Made by a program: the position numbers and the translations under genes. Positions 1 through 9,073 of a DNA stretch of 64,000 nucleotides are shown here, piece after piece (the stretch's first letter is position 1; the number at the start of each line of letters is the position of its first letter). Under the pieces are notes generated by a model that saw nothing but the letters and a program-made list of their open reading frames with translations, searched no databases and was not told the DNA's origin. This stretch comes from Paenibacillus alvei DSM 29 (lineage in GTDB: Bacteria; Bacillota; Bacilli; Paenibacillales; Paenibacillaceae): the NCBI RefSeq assembly GCF_000293805.1, contig NZ_AMBZ01000006.1:411345-475344 (forward strand), written 5' to 3'.

Positions 1-509
1 TGATCCTTGCGGAAATAAAAAAGCAGCCACAAAGCTACCGCAGAAGCGGATACCGAAATAGCAACAGATAGAATGACAAGACTCGTATCATATGTAATTC
101 CAATCATCATCGCTTCCATGCCGACATAATGCATGCCTGATATTCCAACTGCCATTAATAAACCAGATAAAACAAGTTCCATGATGCCGATCTTCTTCCT
201 CGCTATAGTGAATAGAGAAATGCTTGATACAGATATTGCGAGAATGACCGAAATGACAACATCATCGATGTGGTAATAAACCTTTACGGGCAATGACATG
301 GACAACATCCCTACAAAATGCATAGACCATATGCCAAGCCCCATAGATGTTGCTCCACATACCAGCCAGATTAACCTTTTGCTCCCCTTACTCATACTAA
401 TTCGACTTGCCAAATCGAGTGCAGAGTAGGATGCTGTTACAGCGATTAAATAAGAAACAATAACGAGAAACATATCATATGTCCCCTGAATATGATGAAC
501 ATGCCCCAT
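1..509 (-). CDS. MHYT-domain integral membrane sensor protein (3' part outside window)
   Basis: The reading frame opens at ATG 509 behind an AAGGTG ribosome binding site and runs off the left edge, so only about 169 residues are visible. It is strongly hydrophobic and carries two spaced MHYT-type signatures, MHFVGM near residue 72 and MHYVGM near residue 130, each in a predicted membrane helix. MHYT domains have six or seven helices and are proposed to sense O2, CO or NO through bound metal. In full proteins they are often fused to GGDEF/EAL or kinase domains, which would lie outside this window. It diverges from the phosphoglycerate-type operon that starts at 805. The domain call is secure; the output domain is unknown. 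Confidence 0.85.
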   Translation of the reverse strand, partial: MGHVHHIQGTYDMFLVIVSYLIAVTASYSALDLASRISMSKGSKRLIWLVCGATSMGLGIWSMHFVGMLSMSLPVKVYYHIDDVVISVILAISVSSISLFTIARKKIGIMELVLSGLLMAVGISGMHYVGMEAMMIGITYDTSLVILSVAISVSASAVALWLLFYFRKD

Positions 510-739
510 TTCCTGTCACCTTCTTTCCCTTTGTTGATAGGCATTTTCCATCATTTCCAAAGCAACCGTTTATATGCGACAATCATACTATATAAATGAT
601 TAATTTTGAATATATTGCAGGTTATAAATAACTATTTATAGGTCATAAGAACCATATATTAGTTAATATTACCATGTATGCAAGCGATGCTTATCGTGTA
701 CAGTTAGGAGTAAGTGCACTTATTACCGTTCAACATGCC

Positions 740-767
740 AGCAGCGGCCTTATTAAGGCTGCTTTTT
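740..767 (+). terminator. Hairpin plus U-tract in the leader of the pgt-like operon (possible attenuator)
   Basis: AGCAG (740-744) pairs with CTGCT (759-763), and an inner CCTT/AAGG pair extends the stem. A run of five T follows directly. No plus-strand gene lies upstream, because the neighbour on the left is divergent. The structure therefore sits in the leader of the gene starting at 805, about 40 bases before its start codon, which suits transcription attenuation. Attenuation itself is inference. Confidence 0.5.
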
Positions 768-804
768 ACGTATGTTCGGATCATCAATTCACAAGGAGGA
801 CACC

Positions 805-1482
805 ATGAATATTCTTGTTGTGGACGACGAAGAGAGCATCCTAAATCTCATCCGTCTCAATTTAGAGATTGAAGGCTACACGGTACATACCGCTGCTAGT
901 GGAAACGCTGCACATGAACAGTGGCGAACACAGCAAATTGATTTCATTATTCTCGATGTGATGCTGCCCGATACAGACGGGTATCAATTGCTGCGTGAAT
1001 TCCGAAGCAGCAACCCTGACATCCCCATCATTATGCTTACCGCTAAGGGACAAATCAATGACAAGCTGCTTGGATTGCAGCTGGGTGCGGATGATTACCT
1101 TGTCAAGCCATTTCACAGCACGGAGCTGCTGCTCCGCATTAAGGTAATTGAACGCAGACTTAATAAGCAAGCGCAAATGGACACCAGCGCTGCCCTTATC
1201 CAATTCGGGCCGTTCCGGGTAGATCAAGCGAAGCGCACTATATATGTACATGATGAACCATTGATACTAACATATCGAGAATATGATTTGCTTCTTCTAC
1301 TGCTATCGAACAAGCAGCGCATCTTTACCCGCGACGACCTTCTCATGAAGGTGTGGAAACTCGATTATCCTGAAAATACGAGAGCCGTCGATATTATGAT
1401 CCAACGCCTTCGCAAGAAGCTCGGCCATGAAGGCGAGCGCATCAAGACGATTTACGGCGTCGGCTATAAAATCGATTGTTGA
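805..1482 (+). CDS. OmpR/PhoB-family response regulator of a phosphoglycerate-type uptake system
   Basis: This 225-residue protein has an N-terminal receiver domain (acidic pair D7-D8, phospho-acceptor D51 in LDVMLPD, switch residue in MLTAK, conserved lysine in LVKPF). A C-terminal winged-helix DNA-binding domain follows from about residue 125, ending in a typical IKTIYGVGYK strand. I chose ATG 805, preceded by AAGGAGG at a good distance, over an upstream in-frame start at 772 that lacks one. The kinase gene follows after 28 bases, and three more genes for a lipoprotein and a PgtP-like transporter follow in the same direction. It probably activates that operon in response to external phosphoglycerates or a similar phosphorylated organic acid; the ligand is inferred from the transporter. 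Confidence 0.88.
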   Translation: MNILVVDDEESILNLIRLNLEIEGYTVHTAASGNAAHEQWRTQQIDFIILDVMLPDTDGYQLLREFRSSNPDIPIIMLTAKGQINDKLLGLQLGADDYLVKPFHSTELLLRIKVIERRLNKQAQMDTSAALIQFGPFRVDQAKRTIYVHDEPLILTYREYDLLLLLLSNKQRIFTRDDLLMKVWKLDYPENTRAVDIMIQRLRKKLGHEGERIKTIYGVGYKIDC

Positions 1483-1510
1483 ACAGCCAATTGAACAAGG
1501 TGGATCGCTG

Positions 1511-2950
1511 ATGACTTTGCAAAAACGAATTTATTTGGCACTATTAGCTCTTTTTATTCCCGTCATGCTGTTTCTGTATATTGTGCTCAATATTTCATTG
1601 CAGAACAATATTTATCAATCGGCTGTACATTCCCTGCAGAAGCTAAGCGTCGAGGCTCAAATTTATACAATTAATTATGTGGAACGCGAGCAGCAGGGCG
1701 AACCAAAAGAAACACTTCAGAAAGGGGCTCCGCTTATTGCCTCTTATCTGTCCAAACGAATGGGCGTTCGGGTACAGATCATGAATACACAGCAGCATGT
1801 CCTTGCGGATACGGAACGAGGTTCGCTGTCCTATGTAAATCAAGATACGGAGCAAGCTCTGCATGGCACCAAATCGTATATGATTCAAAAAGCTTCTCCT
1901 TCTCCGCTGCTCCTGTTCTCAAGTCCTATCTATGTGGACAATCAGGTCATCGGCTTGATTCGTTTCCTTCAACCGTTGGAGGAAGAGGCGCAATTGCTGA
2001 ATCGAATGAATGCGACCTTTGCAATTGCTTTCCTAATGATTCTTGCCGTTGCTGTGCTTATTGCCAATCGCTTCGCGAAATCGTTAAGCAAACCAATTGA
2101 GCAGCTGCGAGATATGGCGAAGAAGCTTGCCAGCGGCAACTATAGTACTCGCATTGAATTAAGCGCTTATGAAGAAATCAGCCAGCTCGCTCACTCCTTC
2201 CATGCAATGGCGGACGCAATCGAGCTGCATGTGCAGCAATTAAGCCGTGAAAAGGACAAGCAGCGAGACTTTCTAGATCGAGTAACCCACGAATTAAAGA
2301 CACCGCTTACCGCGATTATGGGGTACTCGAATTTAATTCCGCGTCTGAAATCAGCCGAGGATATAGAACAGAGCTTATATCATATATCCATTGAAAGTGA
2401 GCGCATGCTTGCGCTTGTCGAAGAACTGCTGACACAATCCAAGTACGGCAGCAGTCCGTTCTCGGTCTCTCCAACGATCTGTGATATCGCATCGATTACG
2501 GAGGAGGCGGTGTATGCGATCCAGCCTCGATTAGACAGATACCAGATTCAGCTTCACAATCAACTAATGCCTACAATGGTGGTGGCTGACCCTGACAAGA
2601 CGAAGCAAATCTTTTTGAATCTGCTTGATAATGCAATTAAGTATAGCGATGCTTCAGAACTAAAAATTGAACATATTTCAAGTGAGCAGTATGTATCGAT
2701 CGCATTCCACGATGATGGGATCGGTTTAAGTCATGCGCTTATTGAACGGTTCGAGAATGCTTCTGAAGATGATACGTTAAGCTCAAGTAAAGGCAATGGC
2801 TTTGGTCTGCTCATCTGTAAACAATTAATGGCCCAGCAAGGCGGAGAAATGTCCATCCATTCAGAGGAAGGGATCGGAACGACAATAACTCTAGCCTTCC
2901 GGTCACCAGCAGCACTTGAATCACATCCGCTGCCGATTTTCACGAAATAA
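1511..2950 (+). CDS. Membrane sensor histidine kinase, partner of the regulator at 805
   Basis: The ATG at 1511 follows an AAGGTGG site; an earlier in-frame start at 1427 would overlap the regulator gene. The 479-residue product has a transmembrane helix at about residues 5-25, an extracellular sensing loop of roughly 135 residues, a second helix near 165-185, a HAMP linker (KPIEQLRDMAKKLASGNY), a HisKA box with the phospho-accepting His in VTHELKTPL, and an HATPase_c domain with N box NLLDNAIKYSD, G1 DDGIGLS and G2 GNGFGLL. All catalytic motifs are present. It lies between its regulator and two extracytoplasmic accessory proteins, so it may sense through them, as the Pgt system does through PgtC-type proteins (inference). 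Confidence 0.88.
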   Translation: MTLQKRIYLALLALFIPVMLFLYIVLNISLQNNIYQSAVHSLQKLSVEAQIYTINYVEREQQGEPKETLQKGAPLIASYLSKRMGVRVQIMNTQQHVLADTERGSLSYVNQDTEQALHGTKSYMIQKASPSPLLLFSSPIYVDNQVIGLIRFLQPLEEEAQLLNRMNATFAIAFLMILAVAVLIANRFAKSLSKPIEQLRDMAKKLASGNYSTRIELSAYEEISQLAHSFHAMADAIELHVQQLSREKDKQRDFLDRVTHELKTPLTAIMGYSNLIPRLKSAEDIEQSLYHISIESERMLALVEELLTQSKYGSSPFSVSPTICDIASITEEAVYAIQPRLDRYQIQLHNQLMPTMVVADPDKTKQIFLNLLDNAIKYSDASELKIEHISSEQYVSIAFHDDGIGLSHALIERFENASEDDTLSSSKGNGFGLLICKQLMAQQGGEMSIHSEEGIGTTITLAFRSPAALESHPLPIFTK

Positions 2951-3023
2951 TACATTTACGAAACAATTACGAGGCGATTATGAAATGATAGTCGTTTATG
3001 CTATCGAAGGAGAATAATGAAGG

Positions 3024-3845
3024 ATGAACAAGATGTTAAGGAATGCCTTTCTATTTGGAGGTGTCATCCTGGTGCTGTCAATCGCCGGCTATTACTTGAA
3101 TGAACAAGTCTATCAAAAAGTCGGCCTTATCTATGATAAGCATGAAGTACTGCAAAAAGTAAGCGATTCCCTTCCTGTGCAAGCAACTATCTTTCATGGG
3201 AAATGGGGAACTCTCCAAGTCAATGATGAGGTTAGTTTGCATGCATTTATATCCTACGTGGATCGCATTAAGCAGCAGTATGAACCGAAACAGAATATGA
3301 CTGCGAGAGATGAAGGACAAGCCATGTTCACCGGACGAATTCGCTATTTGAATGGAAGTGAGCAGGCCTTCTCGCTCGATAATACCTTTACCCTTGGCAA
3401 GTGGTCCTACGGCCCAGGACACGAGACTCCTATGCTTTCTGCTATGCAGACGCAGCTGTTAAGTCTGTTCTATACGCCAGAACATTATGCAGAATTTATT
3501 CGCTCTTCTAAAGAACTGACCTATCGAATAGATGGTGTTCAGGGAAGTCTGCAAGATGATGAAAAGGGTTACTTGGTATCTCATATTAGACAGGCATCTG
3601 AAATAAAAGATCTGGTTGAAATTAAACAGCTGCTGCTGCGCAAGCAAAAGCCGCTCGGTTATCTTACCGCATTCAAGCAGGATAATGAGATGCTGAATGA
3701 CCGCAACAATCTGCTGCATATGGTCGTATACGCCGATTACATCGTCATGGAATACATGGGCGATGACAACGGCAATTCAATCTATTTGCGGACAGAATTG
3801 GGGTCGCTACTTCATGGAAAGAACATAGGGGCACAATCAAAATGA
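3024..3845 (+). CDS. Membrane-anchored accessory protein of the pgt-like operon (DUF3919-like)
   Basis: A 273-residue protein with one N-terminal hydrophobic segment (about residues 8-24) and a long polar remainder predicted outside the membrane. I recognise no catalytic motif. Sequence and position recall the DUF3919 family, which I remember next to PgtP-type transporters in bacilli; I could not verify this. The next gene starts within its last codons (ATGA overlap), pointing to translational coupling with the solute-binding lipoprotein. It may help present ligand to the kinase or assist the binding protein. It has no lipobox Cys, unlike its downstream partner. Confidence 0.65.
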   Translation: MNKMLRNAFLFGGVILVLSIAGYYLNEQVYQKVGLIYDKHEVLQKVSDSLPVQATIFHGKWGTLQVNDEVSLHAFISYVDRIKQQYEPKQNMTARDEGQAMFTGRIRYLNGSEQAFSLDNTFTLGKWSYGPGHETPMLSAMQTQLLSLFYTPEHYAEFIRSSKELTYRIDGVQGSLQDDEKGYLVSHIRQASEIKDLVEIKQLLLRKQKPLGYLTAFKQDNEMLNDRNNLLHMVVYADYIVMEYMGDDNGNSIYLRTELGSLLHGKNIGAQSK

Positions 3846-4885
3846 GACAATTCCTATACCTTCTATTATTTATCTGCCTATTCACGCAGGCAGGCTGTAC
3901 CAAAGATCAAAATACGATCACCGTAGATGAGCAAGGTGTGCCCCAATTAAATGGGCGCCATATTGTTGCATACGTCGCCGCTCGTGAGGAAGTCGGAAGC
4001 GCATTGCTATCCTCCTTCTGTCAACGAACGGGCTGTACGTACGAGTACATTCGTTTGTCCACTGAAGAAATATTGCGGCGTGTTACACAGGAATCTGCCA
4101 AGCCGCAAGCGGATCTCGTCATCGGCGGAACGATTGACGCACATATGACAATGAAGCAGGAGAATCTCTCCTCCCCTATCCGCAGCGCGAATCTCGCTGC
4201 CATTCCTAGTTTCTTCAAGGATGAAGACGGGTATTGGGCTGGATATGAAATTGAACAATTGTCTATTGCTGTCAATCGTGACCGTTGGAATAAGGAATTT
4301 GCGCCATTAGGCTTAACGATGCCCAAGAAGTGGGAAGATCTACTGCTTCCTGCTTACCAAGGGAAAATCGTTATGCCCGATCCGAACTACTCTGGAACGG
4401 CATATACATTCCTTTCCTCCTTATACGAGGCGTGGGGCGAGCAGAGAACAACGGCCTTTCTAAAGGGTCTTATCCGCAATGTTGGACTTCTCACAGTGAA
4501 CGGTTACATGCCAGCTCAATACGTTAGTTCAGGCGAGTATGTAATCGGTGTCAATTTCCTTGGAGATCAGCGCAAGCTGCGCGATGCAGGATTCGATCTT
4601 GTTAGCAGTGTTCCGAAGGATACGAGCTTATCTGTGAATGGGATCTCTAAAATTCGGAATGCACCTAATGAGACCGCTGCGGACTGGTTCATTAATTACA
4701 GCTTGTCCCAAGAGGCGGCAGCTGTTCTGGAACAAGTATCGTTCGGTACTCCTACCGTTCATCAGAACGAGCAGGATATTTCGAATTCGGCTGTACTTCC
4801 CGTACACAGCTCACTACGCAGACATGAACAGATTTTGGATCAATGGAACAACTTGCGTGCAGACACAAAAGGTCAAGGAGAATGA
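3842..4885 (+). CDS. Extracellular solute-binding lipoprotein, PgtC-like sensor component
   Basis: The 347-residue product begins with a lipoprotein signal peptide whose lipobox QAGC puts the lipidated Cys near residue 19. The rest has the layout of a family-1/Fe-type ABC solute-binding protein: KPQADLVIGG early and a middle segment around PKKWEDLLLPAYQGKIVMPD that is typical of periplasmic ferric/thiamine/phosphonate binders and of PgtC. No ABC permease or ATPase gene is nearby. Instead it is coupled to the preceding gene by a 4-base overlap and followed 3 bases later by the PgtP-like transporter, so a ligand-sensing role for the kinase is more likely than transport. Confidence 0.8.
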   Translation: MRQFLYLLLFICLFTQAGCTKDQNTITVDEQGVPQLNGRHIVAYVAAREEVGSALLSSFCQRTGCTYEYIRLSTEEILRRVTQESAKPQADLVIGGTIDAHMTMKQENLSSPIRSANLAAIPSFFKDEDGYWAGYEIEQLSIAVNRDRWNKEFAPLGLTMPKKWEDLLLPAYQGKIVMPDPNYSGTAYTFLSSLYEAWGEQRTTAFLKGLIRNVGLLTVNGYMPAQYVSSGEYVIGVNFLGDQRKLRDAGFDLVSSVPKDTSLSVNGISKIRNAPNETAADWFINYSLSQEAAAVLEQVSFGTPTVHQNEQDISNSAVLPVHSSLRRHEQILDQWNNLRADTKGQGE

Positions 4886-4888
4886 GAA

Positions 4889-6232
4889 ATGTTTGGTTGG
4901 TTGAAAAAAGCTCCCGCCATACCTCGATTGCCGGAGCACATGATTGCGAAGATGTATCGAATGTTTCGTATTCGTACATTGATCGGCATTTCTGTCGGTT
5001 ATGCAGGCTACTACCTAGTACGTAGCAACTTTACGTTATCCACACCTTATTTGAAGAACGAGCTTGGGTTTACCACTTCTCAAATTGGTATGTTGAGCGC
5101 GGCACTCGCCGTCACTTATGGAATAAGCAAGTTCTTCATGGGGAACTTGGCGGATAAGGCCCATACGCAGCGCTTTATCGCTGTTGGTTTGTTTTTGTCT
5201 GCCATAATTAACCTTATTATGGGCTCTTCTTCCTCGTTCGGTCTCATCTTCATGCTGCTTATCGTGAACGGGGTGTTCCAAGGCATGGGCGCTCCTCCTT
5301 GCAGTATCGTTCTGGCGAACTGGTTCTCGAAGAAAGAGCGCGGTACCTATATGGGAATCTGGAATACGTCGCATAATATCGGCGGAGGCCTCATTGCGCC
5401 AATCGTCGGTGTTGCATTAGGGATTCTCGGCTCTGCTTACTGGCAATCCGCAATTTTCGTCGTTCCTTCGATTATGGCCATGATTATCGCCGTATTCGTA
5501 TGGTTCTCCGGCAGGGATACGCCACAATCGATCGGCCTTCCGCCAATCGACGAATATCGTAACGATTATGATGATGTAGAACGCAATCCAGATGGCGACA
5601 AGCTGTCTATGAAAGATATCTTGATCAAATATGTACTTAAAAACAAATTCATTTGGTTCCTGTGCTTGGCGAACGTATTCGTGTACTTCATTCGCTTCGG
5701 CGTCTTGAACTGGGTACCATTATACTTGACGGAAGAAAAAGGCTTCACGCAATCGCAATCTCATGTTGCATTTGCTGTTTTTGAATGGGCAGCCATTGTG
5801 AGCTCGCTCGTCGTCGGTATACTTAGCGACAAGTTGTTCAAAGGAAACCGGATGCCGCTCTGTATTATCAGCATGGTCGGCGTCGTGTTGGCTACGCTCG
5901 TATATTGGCAGTCTTCGAACGTCCTTGTAATTACAATCGCTGTATCCATTATCGGCTGTCTCATCTATGTACCGCAGTTCTTGATTGGCCTTAGCGCAAT
6001 CGACTTCGTACCGAAGTTCGCTGTAGGTACAACTGTTGGTTTGACTGGCTTGTTTGCATACTTGTTCGGTAACTTGACTGCAAGCGCACTTGTTGGATTT
6101 ATCGTTGAATCCTCCGGCTGGAATGGCTGCTTCCTGATGCTGCTCGTAAGCGGCGTATTGGCAGCATTCTTCCTGACGTTGATTCAAATCGGACGTAAGA
6201 AGCATTTGCAAAAGACAGCAAACCAATCGTAA
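4889..6232 (+). CDS. pgtP: PgtP-like organophosphate:phosphate antiporter (MFS, OPA family)
   Basis: A 447-residue, twelve-helix major facilitator. The N-terminal signature VRSNFTLSTPYLK and the block SHNIGGGLIAPIVG are very close to those I recall from phosphoglycerate transporter PgtP, and less like UhpT or GlpT. OPA-family members exchange phosphorylated organic compounds for inorganic phosphate across the cytoplasmic membrane, so the likely substrates are 2- and 3-phosphoglycerate or phosphoenolpyruvate. An AAGGAG site lies just upstream. It ends the five-gene operon with its own two-component system, and a strong terminator follows at 6270. Family call firm; substrate inferred. Confidence 0.85.
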   Translation: MFGWLKKAPAIPRLPEHMIAKMYRMFRIRTLIGISVGYAGYYLVRSNFTLSTPYLKNELGFTTSQIGMLSAALAVTYGISKFFMGNLADKAHTQRFIAVGLFLSAIINLIMGSSSSFGLIFMLLIVNGVFQGMGAPPCSIVLANWFSKKERGTYMGIWNTSHNIGGGLIAPIVGVALGILGSAYWQSAIFVVPSIMAMIIAVFVWFSGRDTPQSIGLPPIDEYRNDYDDVERNPDGDKLSMKDILIKYVLKNKFIWFLCLANVFVYFIRFGVLNWVPLYLTEEKGFTQSQSHVAFAVFEWAAIVSSLVVGILSDKLFKGNRMPLCIISMVGVVLATLVYWQSSNVLVITIAVSIIGCLIYVPQFLIGLSAIDFVPKFAVGTTVGLTGLFAYLFGNLTASALVGFIVESSGWNGCFLMLLVSGVLAAFFLTLIQIGRKKHLQKTANQS

Positions 6233-6269
6233 ATGAAGTGAAACATAGTTACGAAATAGGAACGAAAGA

Positions 6270-6316
6270 AACCCTCTGCTGGCGGCTATTGAGCCTCACC
6301 AGCAGAGGGTTTTCTG
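6270..6316 (+). terminator. Rho-independent terminator of the pgt-like operon
   Basis: AACCCTCTGCTGG (6270-6282) is perfectly repeated in reverse as CCAGCAGAGGGTT (6299-6311), a 13-base stem followed by TTT. It lies 37 bases after the transporter stop and could also serve the convergent signal peptidase gene. Confidence 0.9.
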
Positions 6317-6333
6317 TATAAGACTATTACGTG

Positions 6334-6831
6334 CTATTTACTAAAAACATGTGTGGGCACAATAGCCAGCACCTTGCCAATAATCTCATCCTTTTTAACA
6401 AACGGCTTCGCCCATAAGTGAGAATCGTAGCTATTATTCCGGTTATCTCCTAGGAAGAAATAGTGATCCTGCGGTACCGTAATCGGTCCATAGGAGTAGT
6501 TCATTTTCTCTTGTATATAAGGCTCATCGACTGGGGCGTCATTTCGATAGAGCTTGCCGTTCTTGACTTCGATACGATCCCCTGGCAAGCCAATAAGACG
6601 CTTTACATACCGTTCTTCAGCAACCGGGGAATGAAACACAACTATGTCCCCATTCTGCAAACTAGTAAGCCACATCATTTTTTCCACGATGAGGTGATCC
6701 TTCTTCTCTATCGTGGGGATCATCGAGCCTGTTGGTACGCTCATAGCCTCTGCAACATAAGCCTTAATAAACAGTGAAAGACATACTGCTATTAAAATAC
6801 TTGGAATCCATTGCTTAAACGATTTCCACAT
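6334..6831 (-). CDS. lepB: Signal peptidase I
   Basis: 165 residues, the usual size for short Bacillus-type type I signal peptidases. One N-terminal anchor helix spans about residues 9-27. The catalytic Ser36 is in SVPTGSM and the general base Lys77 in RYVKRLIGLPGD; the later family boxes GDNRNNSYDSHLW are intact. It cleaves signal peptides from Sec/Tat-exported proteins at the outer face of the membrane. It is a single gene, convergent with the pgt-like operon. Bacilli often carry several such paralogues, so this need not be the only one. Confidence 0.95.
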   Translation of the reverse strand: MWKSFKQWIPSILIAVCLSLFIKAYVAEAMSVPTGSMIPTIEKKDHLIVEKMMWLTSLQNGDIVVFHSPVAEERYVKRLIGLPGDRIEVKNGKLYRNDAPVDEPYIQEKMNYSYGPITVPQDHYFFLGDNRNNSYDSHLWAKPFVKKDEIIGKVLAIVPTHVFSK

Positions 6832-7017
6832 AGTTCAGCTCCTTTCCCCTAAGAATAGCGCTTTATGTAACTTTGAGTTGCTCCCCGCATTCCTGCGAAT
6901 AATAAAATGATACCAAAAATGACTGACACTTGCCAACACGTCCCTCGCCTTAATCCCTTGTTCCACGGCAGTATCCAATATGTTATAGACCTTGTCCCCC
7001 ATACTGCTCGGTCAAAA

Positions 7018-8211
7018 CTATTTCGCTACATGATGAGAAACGGGTTGCACATGAATCCGATTCACCCCCCATATCGTCAGTATCGCAAATAATACGCCAA
7101 AAGCAGCAAATCCGATGCTTGAACCGAGCATTGCAATAACCAGTCTACAAATGAGCGGCCCAGCAGACATTCCAATATAACGAATTAGATTATATATACC
7201 CAAAGCACTTGCTCTCTGCTCCTCAAATTCATTGCTGACCATCGTTGAGAACAGCGGAGCGATTACCCCGCCAGCTATGCCGTACAATACTAATCCTATT
7301 GATAATCCTGCCAACGAAAACGATTCTGTCAAAGCAAAAATAATGATACTGCCTGCCGCTAATAGATTGCCATATAGGAATAATTTGCTGTGAGCAACCT
7401 TAGCTTGAATGGCTTTGTACACAACTGTTCCGATAATCGTACTAATTGCCATTGGCAAATAAAGCAGGCCGACAACGGCCAAACTCAAATGATAGTGATC
7501 TGTCAAAAGTGCAGGCAAGTAGACAAGGATTGCAAAGTACAGGAAGAAATACAAGAATCCAAGAGTGAGAATGCCTCTGCCTACAGAATTGCGGAATACA
7601 GCTCCATATTGAACCACCATGCTTCTAAGATTGATAGATGCCGCTCGTTTTGGCGTGTCCTTCGGATAATACGAGCCATTGGCGAGCAGCAAGGCAACAG
7701 ATACCGCAGTAAGGAACCAGAAGATACCTGGATAGCTGTATCTTTCTCCGATAAAGCCGCCAAGCACCGGTGCTGCTGCAGGGGCGATGGACAACAGCAT
7801 TTGATAAGATCCCATCGCGCTTCCCCGCTCCGCTCCATGAAACAAGCTGCCGATTGTCGTCGCCGCAATTAACGGAATCGCTGCCGTTCCGACGGCTTGC
7901 AATGCTCGAAACACGAGAAACCAAGCAAAATCCTTTGTAACCGCACAGCCAATGCTGGCAGCTATGGCAATGACGATACTAGGCATCAGAATGAACCGTG
8001 CCCCCTTCACATCAATAAGGGCTCCGCACACGATCTGCATGATAGCTACGATAAATATAAACACCGATACAGAAGCATTCACCATCGACAACGATACCTG
8101 AAAAGTATCTCTCAATAAGGGGATAATCGGCGAATATATATTTTGCATCAGTGAGGCGAAGAACGTACTTAAACAGACGATATATAAAATAAGCTTAGCG
8201 TTGGAACGCAT
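7018..8211 (-). CDS. MFS efflux transporter of the drug:H+ antiporter-1 type
   Basis: About 397 residues with twelve predicted helices; the ATG at 8211 follows GAGGAGGG, while an earlier in-frame start at 8235 has no such site. The early motif around SPIIPLLRDTFQ and the loop between helices 2 and 3 (GALIDVKGARFIL) fit DHA1-type exporters that expel drugs or metabolites using the proton gradient. Only 32 bases separate it from the upstream MarR-type regulator gene, so the two are probably co-transcribed and the exporter controlled by that repressor. The substrate cannot be read from the sequence. Confidence 0.85.
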   Translation of the reverse strand: MRSNAKLILYIVCLSTFFASLMQNIYSPIIPLLRDTFQVSLSMVNASVSVFIFIVAIMQIVCGALIDVKGARFILMPSIVIAIAASIGCAVTKDFAWFLVFRALQAVGTAAIPLIAATTIGSLFHGAERGSAMGSYQMLLSIAPAAAPVLGGFIGERYSYPGIFWFLTAVSVALLLANGSYYPKDTPKRAASINLRSMVVQYGAVFRNSVGRGILTLGFLYFFLYFAILVYLPALLTDHYHLSLAVVGLLYLPMAISTIIGTVVYKAIQAKVAHSKLFLYGNLLAAGSIIIFALTESFSLAGLSIGLVLYGIAGGVIAPLFSTMVSNEFEEQRASALGIYNLIRYIGMSAGPLICRLVIAMLGSSIGFAAFGVLFAILTIWGVNRIHVQPVSHHVAK

Positions 8212-8243
8212 ATATTTCCCTCCTCTATCATTCAAATCTTGGT

Positions 8244-8756
8244 TTATTTCGATTCAGGTGCAGTGACAAGCAATTGTCCCTCCTGTATAGCCGTTATTCC
8301 ATCCTGCAGGAGCTGCTTCATGAACTCCAACTGCTCTGTGCTGTAGCGGCTAATAAAGCGATTAAATAACTGATGTGCCCGATCATGATATTGTTCATGC
8401 AGGGAAAACACCTTTTTCCCCATCGGAGTCAACCGAAAGTATATCTCCTTCTTGTTGTCATTCAGTTGAGACTTGCGAATCCACCCCTCCTTCAAAAGCC
8501 TGCTATTGATCTTCGAAATATTCCCCTTGCTAATTCCCATCTTCTCCGCTATAGCTGTCAGGTTAATGGGCTCGGAATGTCCAATGCAGGACAGCACGTG
8601 AATTTCCGTTAGATGAAAGTTGTAGTGTTCCGAGACTGATTCTCTAATCTCCTCAAGAAAAGCTTCGCCTTCCAACTTCTCTTGAAGCTGCTGTTGATGA
8701 AGAAACTGTGTGTACAGTTCATGAACTTGATGTTTCAATGCCGAGTTATGATCCAC
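8244..8756 (-). CDS. MarR-family transcriptional regulator
   Basis: I prefer the GTG at 8756: an ideal AAAGGAG lies eight bases upstream and would be inside the coding sequence if the ATG at 8777 were used. The roughly 170-residue product has a central winged helix-turn-helix (LTAIAEKMGISKGNISKINSRLLKEGW) followed by the beta-wing (RLTPMGKKVF), typical of MarR/SlyA repressors. It is directly upstream of an MFS exporter on the same strand, the classic arrangement of a ligand-released repressor and its pump. Two inverted repeats upstream (8782-8859) are likely autoregulatory operators. Confidence 0.88.
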   Translation of the reverse strand: MDHNSALKHQVHELYTQFLHQQQLQEKLEGEAFLEEIRESVSEHYNFHLTEIHVLSCIGHSEPINLTAIAEKMGISKGNISKINSRLLKEGWIRKSQLNDNKKEIYFRLTPMGKKVFSLHEQYHDRAHQLFNRFISRYSTEQLEFMKQLLQDGITAIQEGQLLVTAPESK

Positions 8757-8781
8757 TTCGAGCACTCCTTTGTGCATAATA

Positions 8782-8859
8782 GTTTCCTACGAAACAATAT
8801 TAATAAGGTTTTATATGAGGTTATTATATTTTAATACTTATTATCGTTTCACATGAAAC
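8782..8859. promoter_or_regulatory. Two GTTTC-N4-GAAAC inverted repeats, candidate MarR operators
   Basis: GTTTCCTACGAAAC (8782-8795) and GTTTCACATGAAAC (8846-8859) share the half-site GTTTC/GAAAC with four central bases, both flanked by ATT/AAT-rich arms, 64 bases centre to centre. The proximal one is 26 bases before the chosen start of the MarR gene. Spaced copies of one palindrome directly upstream of a MarR gene are typical autoregulatory operators; binding is inferred. Confidence 0.65.
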
Positions 8860-8889
8860 AATAATAAGATTACTACGCCTGGCAATTAT

Positions 8890-9044
8890 TTTCAACCATT
8901 TTTTATCTTCGTATTCTTCATAACATCCTTTCTTGGTCAATTATCATGTCAATACTGTTTATCAAGCAGCATGTATTCATGGATGTGATTGCGGGTATCC
9001 TTGTCGCAGAAATGGTCTACACACTTATACGCAGATGGAGATAA
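8890..9044 (+). pseudogene. C-terminal remnant of a PAP2-family phosphatase
   Basis: Only about 50 codons remain, ending at TAA 9042-9044. The peptide contains SILFIKQHVFMDVIAGILVA, which matches the last catalytic motif of membrane PAP2 (lipid phosphate phosphatase-like) proteins, where the HxxxD supplies the nucleophilic His and Asp. Complete family members have about 200 residues and two more motifs upstream; here that space is occupied by the MarR operators. It has no start codon or ribosome binding site and is almost surely a fossil of a deleted gene. It is distinct from the intact bcrC-type PAP2 gene at 17443. Confidence 0.7.
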
Positions 9045-9073
9045 CGGCTCAAGTGCATCTTATCCGCTATTCT

